Shown: positions 1-12,000 of the stretch, in pieces
How positions within the stretch are numbered: position 1 is the first letter of the stretch
How the letters are laid out: each line of letters opens with the position of its first letter
Source of the DNA: Phoronis australis
Lineage: Eukaryota > Phoronida > Phoronidae
Direction: 5' to 3'
NCBI GenBank assembly: GCA_002633005.1
Contig: NMRA01000869.1
Span: 48,815-106,193, forward strand
Length of the DNA stretch: 57,379 bases
Notes under the pieces: model-generated
Database searches by the model: none
What the model saw: only the letters and a program-made list of their open reading frames with translations
What the model was told of the DNA's origin: nothing
Program-made: the position numbers and the translations under genes

Positions 1-1088
1 TCTGATACAATTTTAGGCCCCCCCCCCTTAATCCGTTGTCATGAAAATACAACCTGGCTGGCCCATTCTCCGGTCGTTACTATGATGCTTGACAACTGAC
101 CGAGACGCGACAAAATATGATCTAACTTTTCGAAAACATTTATTTATTTATTTATTTTGCTTCGTCGGCGTATGGCAACGACCCAACGCTTCCGAATCTA
201 AACGTCTTTAGAGATTGTGAAGCGTGTCCCGGTATTTTTTCTAGCCGTTCGGGGAACAACGCGGACTGAAACACAGACTCCAATGCCGATAAGCTAACCG
301 AGCTATCGTAGCGAGCCTCGTTTTGGAACGCGCCTCCTGTCGGCGTGAATAGGGTCTATAGGCAAACTTCCTGAAGACATCCTATTGTTGCTAGGCAACA
401 GTGAATAACACTGTCAGAAGTGTAGCTCAGTACACAGGGACCTTTAAATGAGAAGTCTCTATATAAAGACACACTTAAGCATCAAACAACCAACTAATAA
501 CCTCTGCAATGTCAGTGTACTGACTACAGTAAAATCATCAAAGGTATCTGAGTTAAAACACAAGTCAGTGGTTGATAAGGTGATACCATTGGAATAAGTG
601 TTGTAACATCAACCCCAGCTTTAAGACTATTTTCACATCATTAATACACGTGTCAAGTACAGACAGGATTTTGTGGCAACCCTCTTCAAAATGCGTAAGT
701 CCCAGCTACCTCTGAACAATGTTTTTTATAATCTTTATTACGAAATCTCCGATACAATGAATATACATGACACAGAAAGCGCCAAGAGGCATTATATCTG
801 GGTTTAAAAAGTACAAAGAAATCTATATACAATTACTTTACACAAATACATAAAGAAAGAAATCTGTATACAATTATTTTACACAAATACATAATTTAAA
901 ACAAAAAAATGTTAAGATTACAATGACATGTGATCACGAAAGTAAATAAATCATTTTCATACAAATTTATCAGTACAATTCTATCCACTCACACAAAGAA
1001 ATTTAATATTATAAAGACATTTTGATGTAACTATTTCGAATAAAGCCTTATTTTCATTTGGGTTGACTTCTTGACTTCCATATAGAAA
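1..1088. other. AT-rich noncoding DNA at window start
   Basis: No supported exon. Holds a C run near 19-27, an ATTT run at about 139-157, and two copies of a short AT-rich sentence (about 810-850 and 850-900, sharing ATACAATTA and ACACAAATAC). Confidence 0.5.
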
Positions 1089-1110
1089 ACAAGAGCAACG
1101 CGGAGCGTTG

Positions 1111-2095
1111 AAATGCGCCCACAATTGCACCGTATACGGTATCCTTCTAGAGTTGTTTATTGGTACCATAAAGTGGCCAGTAGATGGCATATATGTAGTA
1201 TGTTGTACTTTGCAAAATGGAAAGGCATGGTCATTATCTCCTCAATAGGATAGGGGCAAAATGTTTGGTTGATAGAGGGATGGAATCCAAAAAACAGACT
1301 CAAAAACAGTAAAAATGGCCACTGGGTGTCGCAAACTAGGTCGAATCCATCCGAAAACGGGAGGATAGCGTCATCGCACTAATAGGTGCCTACATACCAA
1401 ATTTCATGAAAATCCGTTCAGGACTTTTGAAGATACAAAGGTAAACGTAAAAAAATAAAATTGCCACTCTGGGGCACACTGGTAGGCGGATCCGTCCAAG
1501 TCGCCATCGTCTGTTGTTAACATCATATACATACACTTATTAAATTTCATAAAGATCCTGCGAATGGTTTAGGAGATACAGCCATAGGCGAAAAAAAACA
1601 CAAAACTGTCACTAGGAGGCGCCACAGTAGTCCAAATCGTTTGAAAATCATTGTCAGCTGTCCTCTTTATAGTAAGCACATACATGCCAATTTTCACAAT
1701 CATCCTTTGAGCGGTTTGGTTGATAGAGGGGTGGACGCAAAAATACAGACTCGAAAACAATAAAAATGGCCACTAGGTGGCGAAAACTATGCCGAATCCA
1801 TCTGAAAATGGAATAATAGCATCATCTCACTAATACGTGCCTACATACCAAATTTCATGAAAATCCGTTCAGGACTTTTGAAGATACAAAGGTAAGCGTA
1901 AAAAACTAAAATTGCCACTAGGGGGCACACCGGTAGTCGGATCGCGCATGCCGTCTCATTCATGAATGGAACATATGTGCCACATTTCATGAACGTATGT
2001 CAAAGGGTTTTGGAAATAAAGAAGCGGACGCCGCCCGGACGGACGGACGGAGATGACGGCATAATGCGTCCACATATAAATATGTGGGCGCATAA
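1111..2095. mobile_element. Nonautonomous TIR element with repeated CTCF-like motifs
   Basis: The left end ATGCGCCCACA and right end TGTGGGCGCAT are inverted repeats. Between them, a module of roughly 150 bases is repeated with divergence; each has a CCACTAGGxGGC-like core (1319, 1464, 1609, 1770, 1915), often near AAATTTCATGAAAATCCGTT. A related copy lies at 35932-36783. No transposase frame is visible; open frames inside are short and inconsistent. The family is unassigned. Confidence 0.7.
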
Positions 2096-2550
2096 AAATC
2101 AATTTTGTTGTACACTTGCGGAGTTTCAGAATATTTTTTATGAATATTGGGGTTTTGTTGGAGTGTCTGGAAAAGCTGTACCCTCTGCTCCTTGCATATC
2201 TCACAAGATGAAAAATGTTTTTATGACGTCATTATTATGGGTTTCAATTCAAACTTCAATATCCTCACGATGGACCTCCATGCCAAAGATTGTCGTCTGC
2301 AAACATAAAAATTAAGCACGCTGTGGAAAGCCCATTTCCCATAGAAAAACACAACCACCAAATCCTTCCAGGATATCATCTACCTTACACATATACATCA
2401 AGGCAACTATGACCAACCAGACAACCAAAAGTCTGTTACACATAGTTGCAAGTTCGGTCCTCACTGCTGTCATTACTTGGGTACAGATATAACACTGATA
2501 ACGAACAGAGCTTGGGATAAATAATATCCCATTACAAGATTTGGTAGTTC

Positions 2551-2900
2551 GGACCCTTCAGCTGGAATCATGGGGAAGGACCCTTGAGCTGGGATCATGA
2601 TGATGGACCCTTCAGTTGGGATCATGGTGATGGACCCTTCAGCTGGGATTATGGTGACAGACCCTTCAGCTGGGATCATGGTGATGNATGGTGATGGATC
2701 CTTCAGCTGGGATCATGGTGATGGATCCTTCAGCTGGGATCATGGTGATCGATCCTTCAGCTGGGATCATGGTGATGGATCCTTCAGCTGGGATCATGGT
2801 GATGGATTCTTCAGCTGGAACAAGGTGATGGATTTTTCAGCTGGGATCATTATGATAGACCCTTCAGCTGGGATCATAGTGATGGACCCTTCAGCTGGTG
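2551..2900. repeat. 27-bp minisatellite beside the FBXL6-like stop
   Basis: About 13 units of GATGGATCCTTCAGCTGG plus GATCATGGT. The unit is a multiple of three, so both strands appear open (MDPSAGIMV on plus), which is not evidence of coding. An unknown base at 2687 interrupts the array, so the copy number is unreliable. Confidence 0.9.
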
Positions 2901-2931
2901 TGAATCATTAATTCGAATCATGGTGGATCTA

Positions 2932-3070
2932 TCAGCTGATGACTTCTGCCAAATTTTCACGAAGACGTTTAAGGTCATCCCCGCAGTAGAGACTCTTCAT
3001 ACCTCGCGGCAATCCACGACATGAAGACAGATCCAGACGATTAAGTCTGCTACACGTGACCAACAGACGT
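2932..3070 (-). CDS. FBXL6: FBXL6-like C-terminal exon with stop
   Basis: The acceptor TTATTTCCAG precedes 3070; its first base completes an Arg codon with the previous exon. It encodes RLLVTCSRLNRLDLSSCRG, then LPRGMKSLYCGDDLKRLREN and a TGA at 2934-2932. The 'LPRG.K....G...' tail after the last repeat is the strongest link to FBXL6. A 27-bp minisatellite begins about 30 bases past the stop, so it may be in the 3' UTR. Confidence 0.87.
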
Positions 3071-6000
3071 CTGGAAATAAATGTGAAATGTGAATTTTGA
3101 CTACTCTATTTGAGAAGCTGTATCAAATATAAGTGACAAATATAATGAAAAGTGCTTCTAAAACATGACTTAACTCAACAAATCATATAGACCACGAGTC
3201 CCAGTCTTGAAAAGTCTAATGTTCTTGCAGCACGACCTTTCAATGTCCGAATAGAAACCATACCATGAATTTTTGTGAATTTGACACTGAAAAATATAGT
3301 AAATGTTACGCAACAAACAAGTCAGCCGTTTGATAATAGTGATCGAATTTCACAATAATATTCTATAAAAAACAGGGATTTCTCAATCAGTTTTACCTTT
3401 AATCCTGATCACTTTACAAAGGAAACATTACGTTCAACATGAGACGTGTCACAGATTCATATTTTCTGATCACGTTTGCCTTAACGGAATCAAAATGACC
3501 CCAGCAGGTGAAGACATTAAACAACTTGGTATTTCAAGTCTCAATCTTTTCAAAATTATTCATTGGACAACTTTCGAAGGATACATTTAATCAAGTCTGA
3601 CCATGTGTCATTTACACAAAAACGTATTTACAAAATCATCACCTGACTCCGTCTTCTATAATGGCCGTCCCACACAAGTTTAACGTAGTCAGCTGACTGT
3701 CATGTGACTTGCACAGTTCATCAACAACCTTTATCATATCTTGTTCAGAGCTTGTGTTCCAGCCAAGGTCAAGTTCTGCTATGCTCTCTCTCCACTGAAG
3801 CAGATTTGGAACATGGACTGAACTTGGGAAAATTAGACATCAACTATGCTACATCTCATTAAATTGCGAATATGCAAATGAAGTACTAGTTAACAAACAA
3901 GCATGGGTCTTCCGTCCGGTGTGCTGGAAACCATCAGAAAACCAGTTACCATTACAATTACAATCTCGTGAAAGTCTCGGTTTTGGGAAACTGTTATCAC
4001 ATAACTGAGTATGGTAATATGTAATCGTTACCCTAATAAAACATGGCACGGTTTTTATTTGCTCATTTCACAATCATATAATGAAGGCGTAATATTTGGA
4101 ATTCCTAGTGTTTTCTATATGTTTACACTTCTTTTTGTGTGCATCAGTCTTGGCGTTTTCTCTAAAGCCATATTTTATTGACAAATTATTGCTTTTCTGG
4201 ATTATACGGTCTAGTACAATTCTCCAGGAAGTCACAAGGTGGCGCTTGCTACAAATTTAAATATTCATGGTTTTATGAGACATAGCATCTTTAACTAATG
4301 TTTAAACATACAAAAACGATGGCTACTGTCAGCATTGATATTAGTGAGTGAGAACCCCTTTTGGTGGCCTGAAAAACAACTTCAAGCAACACTACTTATT
4401 TCACAAGGTAATAACTAAAGATGGAGCAGGTAAGTAGAAATTCTCAACAAAAATTGGCAATCAGAACAAGCTAGTAAAAAATTTTGAATGCTTTACATAG
4501 CTGTACATTTTTGTTCAGATTATCATAATAGTCTTAAATAGTACACATTTTTGAAAATTCAAGAATCAACAGTGTGGCAATCAAATGACACAAATTGTTG
4601 TCAGAGCCAAGTGAAATCAATTCTAGTGAATCCCATTAACATTTACTAATTGTACACAATAGCACAATGGTCTGTGTAGAATTCTAGGATTGCAGAGAAT
4701 GTACTCATGGTCAGTGACAACTTGACACATCTCAAAATGTCATAGAGAACTCACAACTGTCAAAAGCTTTTTCAGTACGTTTTGCATGACTAAGTAGTTC
4801 ACACTCAATTTGCTGTTAGTCACAACATATTTAATCTCAGTGATAACGATGAATTCCATATTTTACGCTTTGTTAAAAGAGGAACCATCACTTTGTGCAA
4901 AAGCAAATCCAACAGAACACTAACAGCTTACTTGACTCAGCAAATTTCTCACACATCATCATAGAATTCTCAAAATGTCACAGAACTTTAGGCAAAACAA
5001 GTTCTGTCACAGAATGTCATCATGCCAAAGAGAGTGTTACTGAGCCTAGCTTTGCTGGGGCAAACAAGTTTTAGTCTTGTTTGAAGTTTGAAATTGGAAC
5101 CAGACCTGATTATTGCTGCAATAGGGACCTTTATTCATGACTTGTGAAAAACAAACTGAATTAAAGTTTATGTGAATAAACATTGACATTACCTTTGCAA
5201 GCACTTGGGCCAGGTCACCTATTCTCAAGTAGCCAGGAGAGCAGTGACTCAGATAAAGTCGTTGCAGGTGAGAGACTGGTACTCTGGACAAGCCAAGGGC
5301 GGAAAAGTTACGGCAGCACCTGGCTTCCAACAGTGAGAGCTTGGTGGAGGTCTTGAGTAACCTAAGAGGAGAAATGGACACCCTTGTTTGTAGTTAGCTT
5401 ACACTGTTGTACACTATGTGTCACTGCAGTAGATGACTGCGGCAGTGTAGAGTCAGGAGAAGTAAAAAATGTTGAATCATGGTGACAAATCTTCAATTCA
5501 CAATGTTAGTAGTTAGTAAACACCGGTGTACACTAGGTGCACAAAGTCATGAGAGATGAAAACTGTTGAATCTTAATTGGGGGACGTCATCAATGAATTC
5601 AGAATGCTCGAAAGAAATGAGCAGAGATTTAGTAAACAAGTTTAATATCATTTGATTTGACAAAATAAAAGCAATCAAACGCATTCATGACAAATGCTGT
5701 ACAACTACAGACGTGTGCACAATAAGAGCAAACTCATTGTTAACAAACTGTTGTCATTCAAAGGCTAAAGAGGTTCAATTTTAATGGCGTGTTCACTTTC
5801 TACAGACCACAGTATAGCACTGCAAATAAACGTTTTTGTTTAAATGTAGACAGTGCTATTACTGACAGTTATCTCCTCAGTCTGATACCAAACTCATTGT
5901 TAACAAACTGTTGTCATTCAAAGGCTAAACAGGTTCAATTTTAATGGTGGGTTCACTTTCTACAGACCACAGTATAGCACTGCAAATAAACGTTTTTGTT

Positions 6001-9000
6001 TAAATGTAGACAGTGCTATTACTGCCAGTTATCTCCTCTGTCTAATACCAAACAAAGCAAGCCAGTCACAAAAGCCCACAAGTTATGATAAGTTGCTATA
6101 CGTGTACATATCCAAACCTCTAACAGGCTCCGGTATTAACAAAATTTCGGTCAATAAGCACACTTCAGTCTGGAATCAAAACCGACTCCGCGAGATAATT
6201 CTGAAGAGGTGGATTTGAAAACGAAGTACAGTGTATCAAAACTTCACCACAGTGGGAGCACATAATAACTTCGATGCCATCAGAGGTACATGGGCAGGAC
6301 TTATTGTGCTTGCTAACAGAGGGTGGTGAGTGGTAAATATCTGTTACCATTTTGTTCTAGTATTCACCATCTTGAGTTTAAGTATGCTATATGGATTTGT
6401 TACATTACATCACTGTTACCATTTTTTTCCACAACTCACCAATGTGATAATCATTGAACACCAAAGCTGATGGGAGCGTCAATTTTCAACTTGGTGGTTA
6501 ACCACAGTTAACATCAAAGCTTTGATAGTAAGGGAGTTAACTGCATGGAAAGTAACTTAAGAAACATTCATTCAATATTGTCAGTTGGGAAATGAGTCTT
6601 ATCGTCATGATTAAAATTAAAATAAGAAAGTCCCATTTTTAAGACCGCCACAAAAACGAACATGTGAACTACCCGTAGCTACTGCATCATCAAATGTGAA
6701 ACTTGCTAAACAAACAAAATAAATATACCGTGCTCAAGATATTTAAATTACCCCACACTAGAGATCAACATACAGTTTGGTCAGAGAATTTCATTTTAAG
6801 CATTTGGTGGCGTTATCATATGAAAAAGTAAAGATTATGGAAATTTTGGTAAAAAAGTGAAGATACCTGTAGAGAACGTCATCAGTAACACAGGAGGTGC
6901 GTATTGATGGGTTTATACCTATGCACAGCTGCTTCAGGTGAACAAATCCAGGTGAGTTCGTCTGAAACACATCACAATGACACTCTACAGCATTCAGAGC
7001 AAGTGAACTGTAACTTGGTGTAGACAGGTTCTGCAGTCTAATAAGGGAACCATACCTTGGTGTAGAGATGTTCTAGAGTCTATTTATTGAATTATACCTT
7101 GGTGTAGAGAGGTTCTATAGTCTATTTATTGAATTATACCTTGGTGTAGAGAGGTTCTACAGTCTATTTATTGAATTATACCTTGGTGTAGAGAGGTTCT
7201 ACAGCATATTTATTGAATTATACCTTGGTGTAGAGAGGTTCTACAGTCTATTTATTGAATAATACCTTGGTGTATGATTGCTCTTCAGTCTAGTTAGTGC
7301 ACAATACCTTGGTGTAGGGATGTTATCAAATCTAGACAGTAAACTATACATTGGTTTAGAGACATTCTATAGTCCAGTTAGTGAACTATACTGCAGACAA
7401 GAAGAACATAGAGTTCCTCATCAGTAAAGCAAATTTACAACCACTAAAATCAGACACAAACTAAAGACATCAAAGAAAACTATGAAATGTCAAATTTGAG
7501 AAACCTAATGTATTTTTGGGCCTCAGGCTTCCCTCAATGGTTTGAAAAGTTTACTATTCGCAGAACGTTGGTCACAACTGGAATTTACAAAAATAGGCTC
7601 ACCCAAAAGTACATCCTTGTGCATATTTTCAGAAAGTACACGCATGTTTTGAAAATCTTATGATGGATAGTTCTTCAGTACATAGCAATGTAATATGTTC
7701 TGATGTAAAATTATGTTCACTTTGACAAGACATACTTTGGGACGGCACTTTCATTCAAATGATTTTCATTCAATGAGATACTAGGTGACCTTGACCTTAT
7801 TAACACAGTATGAAGTACAGTGTTACAACACAATGTGTTTGCTGAACAGGAAACAAGAATGGTCGAATGAATTTCTCACTGATAAGAAACAGCGACATGT
7901 ATGAAAAACTAAAGGATGTTTACTTTACACTGCATTATGAAATGTTAAACAGTTTCCAAAAAAAACAGATATATATTCGGCTATATATATACTTGGGGTC
8001 TTTAAATGGTCGTTTTCCAACAATCTGGCCATGTGCCTATTTTTTAATTTCCGATACAGAGGATCATCAAGCATCATCAAATTCTGAAGTGAGATACTTT
8101 CAACTTACCACCTGTGCGACAGTGGCTGAAGATGGGCGGAATGGCGTACAGGTAAGGTTCAAAGTCTCCAATAGAGGGCAGCCCTGCTGCAGTCGTTCAA
8201 TGTCCAAGATCATGCAGTCTTTGAGGGAGCCAGATATGTCAAGAGCTTTCAAGTTCCGGCAGTTAGTCTGAAACCAGCCAAATGTTCAGAATAGAGTTTC
8301 AAACAAGAAATAAAGTCACTAGTGGACTAATGATTTTCATCATGACAGGGCATGGGTTTAAACACTAAAGTGGACAACTGTCGGTCAACAATTATCACAT
8401 GGCAACTTAAAGCATAGAAAATATCACTACAGTATGCATTACTAGACTAAACCGGCAGCACAATGTGTCATTCTAAATTCAAATACCGTATTTGTCCAGA
8501 TTGCCGCCCAGGGTGCATAAATTCGGAATCTAAAGAACAGGGGTGGGCGATAAGCGGAGCATGGCCAGTTAAAATCAAAACTTTTGAGCTGGGATTGGGT
8601 GCTTACTGCACAATGGAACGATTTTACCCTCTCGGGGCTACACTGAGGTCGGACTTGAAGCATACCAGTTAACATATTGAAGTACTGGAATTCAACGGTC
8701 TGAAGTGGAATAGCGCACATGACCAGTGGCACTTTGATCCTTAACGTGATTGAGTTTTTACTGTGCTCGTCATCTCTTAGAATCAAGGTATTCCTACAGG
8801 TAGGCGTGTGTTCAGTAGGGCAAGTTTCTTGAGAGAACAGTATGATCACGCAAGACTGCACTAGTTAAATATGCATGTTTAAGAAAAGCACAGGATTTCA
8901 TAAAGATTTGCTTCCTGCGAGAATTTGGTACTTGTACAAAGCAAGTACTCAACAATCCGATGATACAACTATTAGGCAATAGGGGTCCACGGTCGACTGG

Positions 9001-12000
9001 AAAAATAACGAAGCAAAAACACATCATGTAAAGTCATCAGGTAAATCGAGAGTTAAAAACAGTCACGTTTTTGATCATATGAATGCAGACAGAATGGTCG
9101 TCTTGAGCTTAGTGACAAGTTGACTTCCTGCGCTGTTGCTTTTGACTGGGCACTTCCATTTTGGTGTCAGGAGTGCAAGTCATTAAAACATGCATTAAAC
9201 CAAGACAGGGAACAGTGAGACCAGTTGCTTGTTACGATGGTTCGTGTCTGCTTGTACTCAAAACAATGCCACAGTTTCGCCTTTTACTGTGCTGTACGTA
9301 GTTACCATCACTATAGATGTGACTAGGTACAATGTGTCGGTGAAGTGCCGAAGTGCGACATTGAACCTGACAATACAATTATTCCTAAGCGGCTTCCATC
9401 CAAAATAACCTCAGTGAAGTTTCCAGTATCGTTGGTCATGCAACAGCCGAGCGTCCCCTTGGTTGTTCTTATTTCATTGCTCATGGCTGTGACCTTTCTT
9501 GTAATGTCAGGGGAAGTCACAAAATTATAGGCCGCGGACTTAAAATTCCTGTCAAGTACCACTTTGCTGGTTCTTCCACAGCAATGAAATAAATTTGTCT
9601 CAGTAATCACTCCATGCTGACACAAGTTCAGAGAGAGAGCCAAAGGAAACAATTGTGTCGCCTTCAGCAAAGAGCATGAGAATGTAAGTATTTTAAAACC
9701 TTTAGCAAAGCAAGCTCCCGGTTCCACAAAAACTGACTGACAGTCACCACAAGGTAAGTGAGTTGTGCACGTTTTGCACTCATGGATTTGTGCTACAAGC
9801 GTTCACAAAAGCAGACACTTTAATGAAGTCTTGATCAGGAAAAATCGGGGGTGGGCAATAAGCCGAGCAAGGCATACAAAAATAAAAAATTGAGAATTTT
9901 GGGGGTGGGTGGTAAGTTGAGCAAGGGCGGTAAACTGGATGAGTACAGTAAGCTTCAGTGCACCAACATTCTGCAATATTTAATGTCAAAGCAGTAATCG
10001 CTGAGACTCAGACAACTAAATTTTGCTCAAACTGCTTTCAATTAATATAATTGATGAAATCATAAAATTCGCTTTCAGGCTCTTAAAATAAAACGAGACA
10101 TCTTGACTCTCAACTCACCATTAACGATGTAAGCACTGATGAGCTGAGTGACATCACGGCATTGCGAGAAATGTCAAAATGGGTCAGACGTTCACCCATA
10201 CTGTCAATGACAAACCTCAGGCACTTGGTGGACATGACATCACCCTGAATTTCGTAGAAACAAACGTTCATAGAAACTGACTTATGCATATACATAGGCA
10301 ATACACTTTGCCAAGTTAACCATTTAACAGGAAGAAAGATGCATACACACAACAATATAATTAGTCAGAACATTTCATGTTCATGGATGTCTTGTTTTCT
10401 TCCACACACCCAAAATACATCAAAATACCACTACTTTTACTAAGTGTTAGTGTTTCAGAATTCACCTTGGACACAGCTCCACCTGGGGAGAGAACGGACC
10501 CAGGTATCAAAGAGTTACTGGCAGAGTACTGATTAATGTTACATCAACACAGCTCCACCTGGTGAGAGAACGAACCTAGGTAATACATCAACACAGTTCC
10601 ACCTGTTGAAAGAGTTGAAGAGTTCCTGTCAGAGTGCTGTGTTCAATGTTACATCGACACAGATCTGCCAGGTAATAGAATGGACCTAAGTATCAAAGAG
10701 TTACTGGCAGAGTACTGTTTAATGTTACATAAGACAGCTCCACCTGGTGAGAGAACGAACCTAGTTATCATAGAGTTACTGGCAGAGTACTGTTTAATGA
10801 TACATCAACACAGCTCCACCTGGTGAGAGAATGAACCTAGGTATCACAGAGTTACTGTCAGAGTACAGTTAATGTTACATCCACTCCGAAACAACTGAGG
10901 GCTGTTCCAGCAAAATCTGTGTAAATCCAGAATGTAAAGCAATATTTCATAATCGGTAGACATATGTTGGCTGGTCAATACAGAGTGCACAACATTATTT
11001 TATTTTCACATTATATAGTACATGTATATTGTAAGATGGTAACCAATAGCTACATGTATTTGTATTAAAAGAAGCAGTTACTAGTTAAGCCCTAGTGACG
11101 TTACCCACTGTGAATAAATAACCCGACACAATATGGAGGGAACTTAGCTACATGACTGACTGAATCGAGTGCAATTCAGGTGTTACCCCTCCAACTGAAA
11201 GCAACACATGAGAGTTTAAAAAGGACTCGGCATGTGCAAGCTATGTTTCACTTGATGGGTGCGTTTCACTGGGCAGAAGGTGTGTTTCACTGGGCAGAAG
11301 GTGCATATCATTTGGCAGATAGTGTGTTTCACTGGGCAGAAGGTGCGTTTCATTTTGCAGGAGGACTGTTTCACTGGGCAGAAGGTGTGTTTCACTGGAC
11401 AGAAGGTGTTTCACTGGGCAGTAGGTGTATTTCACTGGGCAGGTGTGCTTCATTTAGCACAAGGTGTGCTTCAATAGGCAGGTGTGTTTCACTGGGCAGA
11501 AGGTGTTTCACTGGACAGATAGTGTGCTTCATTTGGCACAAGGTGTGCTTCACTGGGCAGAAGGGGTGTTTAACTAAGCAGAAGGTGTGCTTCACTGGGC
11601 AGAAGGTGCGTTTCACTAAGCAGGTGTGTTTCACTGGGCAGAAGGTGTGTTTCATCAGGAAGATGATGTGTTTCACTGGGCACAAGGGGTGTTTCATTTG
11701 GCAGAATGTGTGTTTCACTTGACAGAAGATGCGTTTCACTTTGCAGAAGATGTATTACAGTTGGCAGGTGTTTCATTTGGCAGAAGGTGATGTTCACTTA
11801 GCATGAGGCATGCTTCTCACAGCACATGTGTAACACATCACGGAGTAGAGTGCAAAACCCCAAAGACTATCACTGTAATCAAAAACACCCTCTTCTACCA
11901 GTGCACATGTACTTCATTACTACTGAAGCTGAACACATTCAGGTAACTCTCAAGGTATAACCAACTGTCAGTACAGTACAGTACACTACAATATAGTTTT

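Noticed and set aside
7012-7391. CRISPR-like array of regular repeats
   Set aside because: Eukaryotic intron minisatellite; units are contiguous with no unique spacers.
8442-8861. 139-codon minus-strand frame
   Set aside because: Lies between FBXL6-like exons, no family features, overlaps degenerate GGGTGGGCRATAAGC-type repeats.
9323-9727. 134-codon minus-strand frame inside an FBXL6-like intron
   Set aside because: No recognisable motif and no splice sites consistent with the gene; an overlapping plus frame is also open. Kept as unexplained only.
11180-11797. Several long frames (up to about 180 codons) on both strands
   Set aside because: All lie in a ~20-bp minisatellite with length changes; frame openness is incidental.
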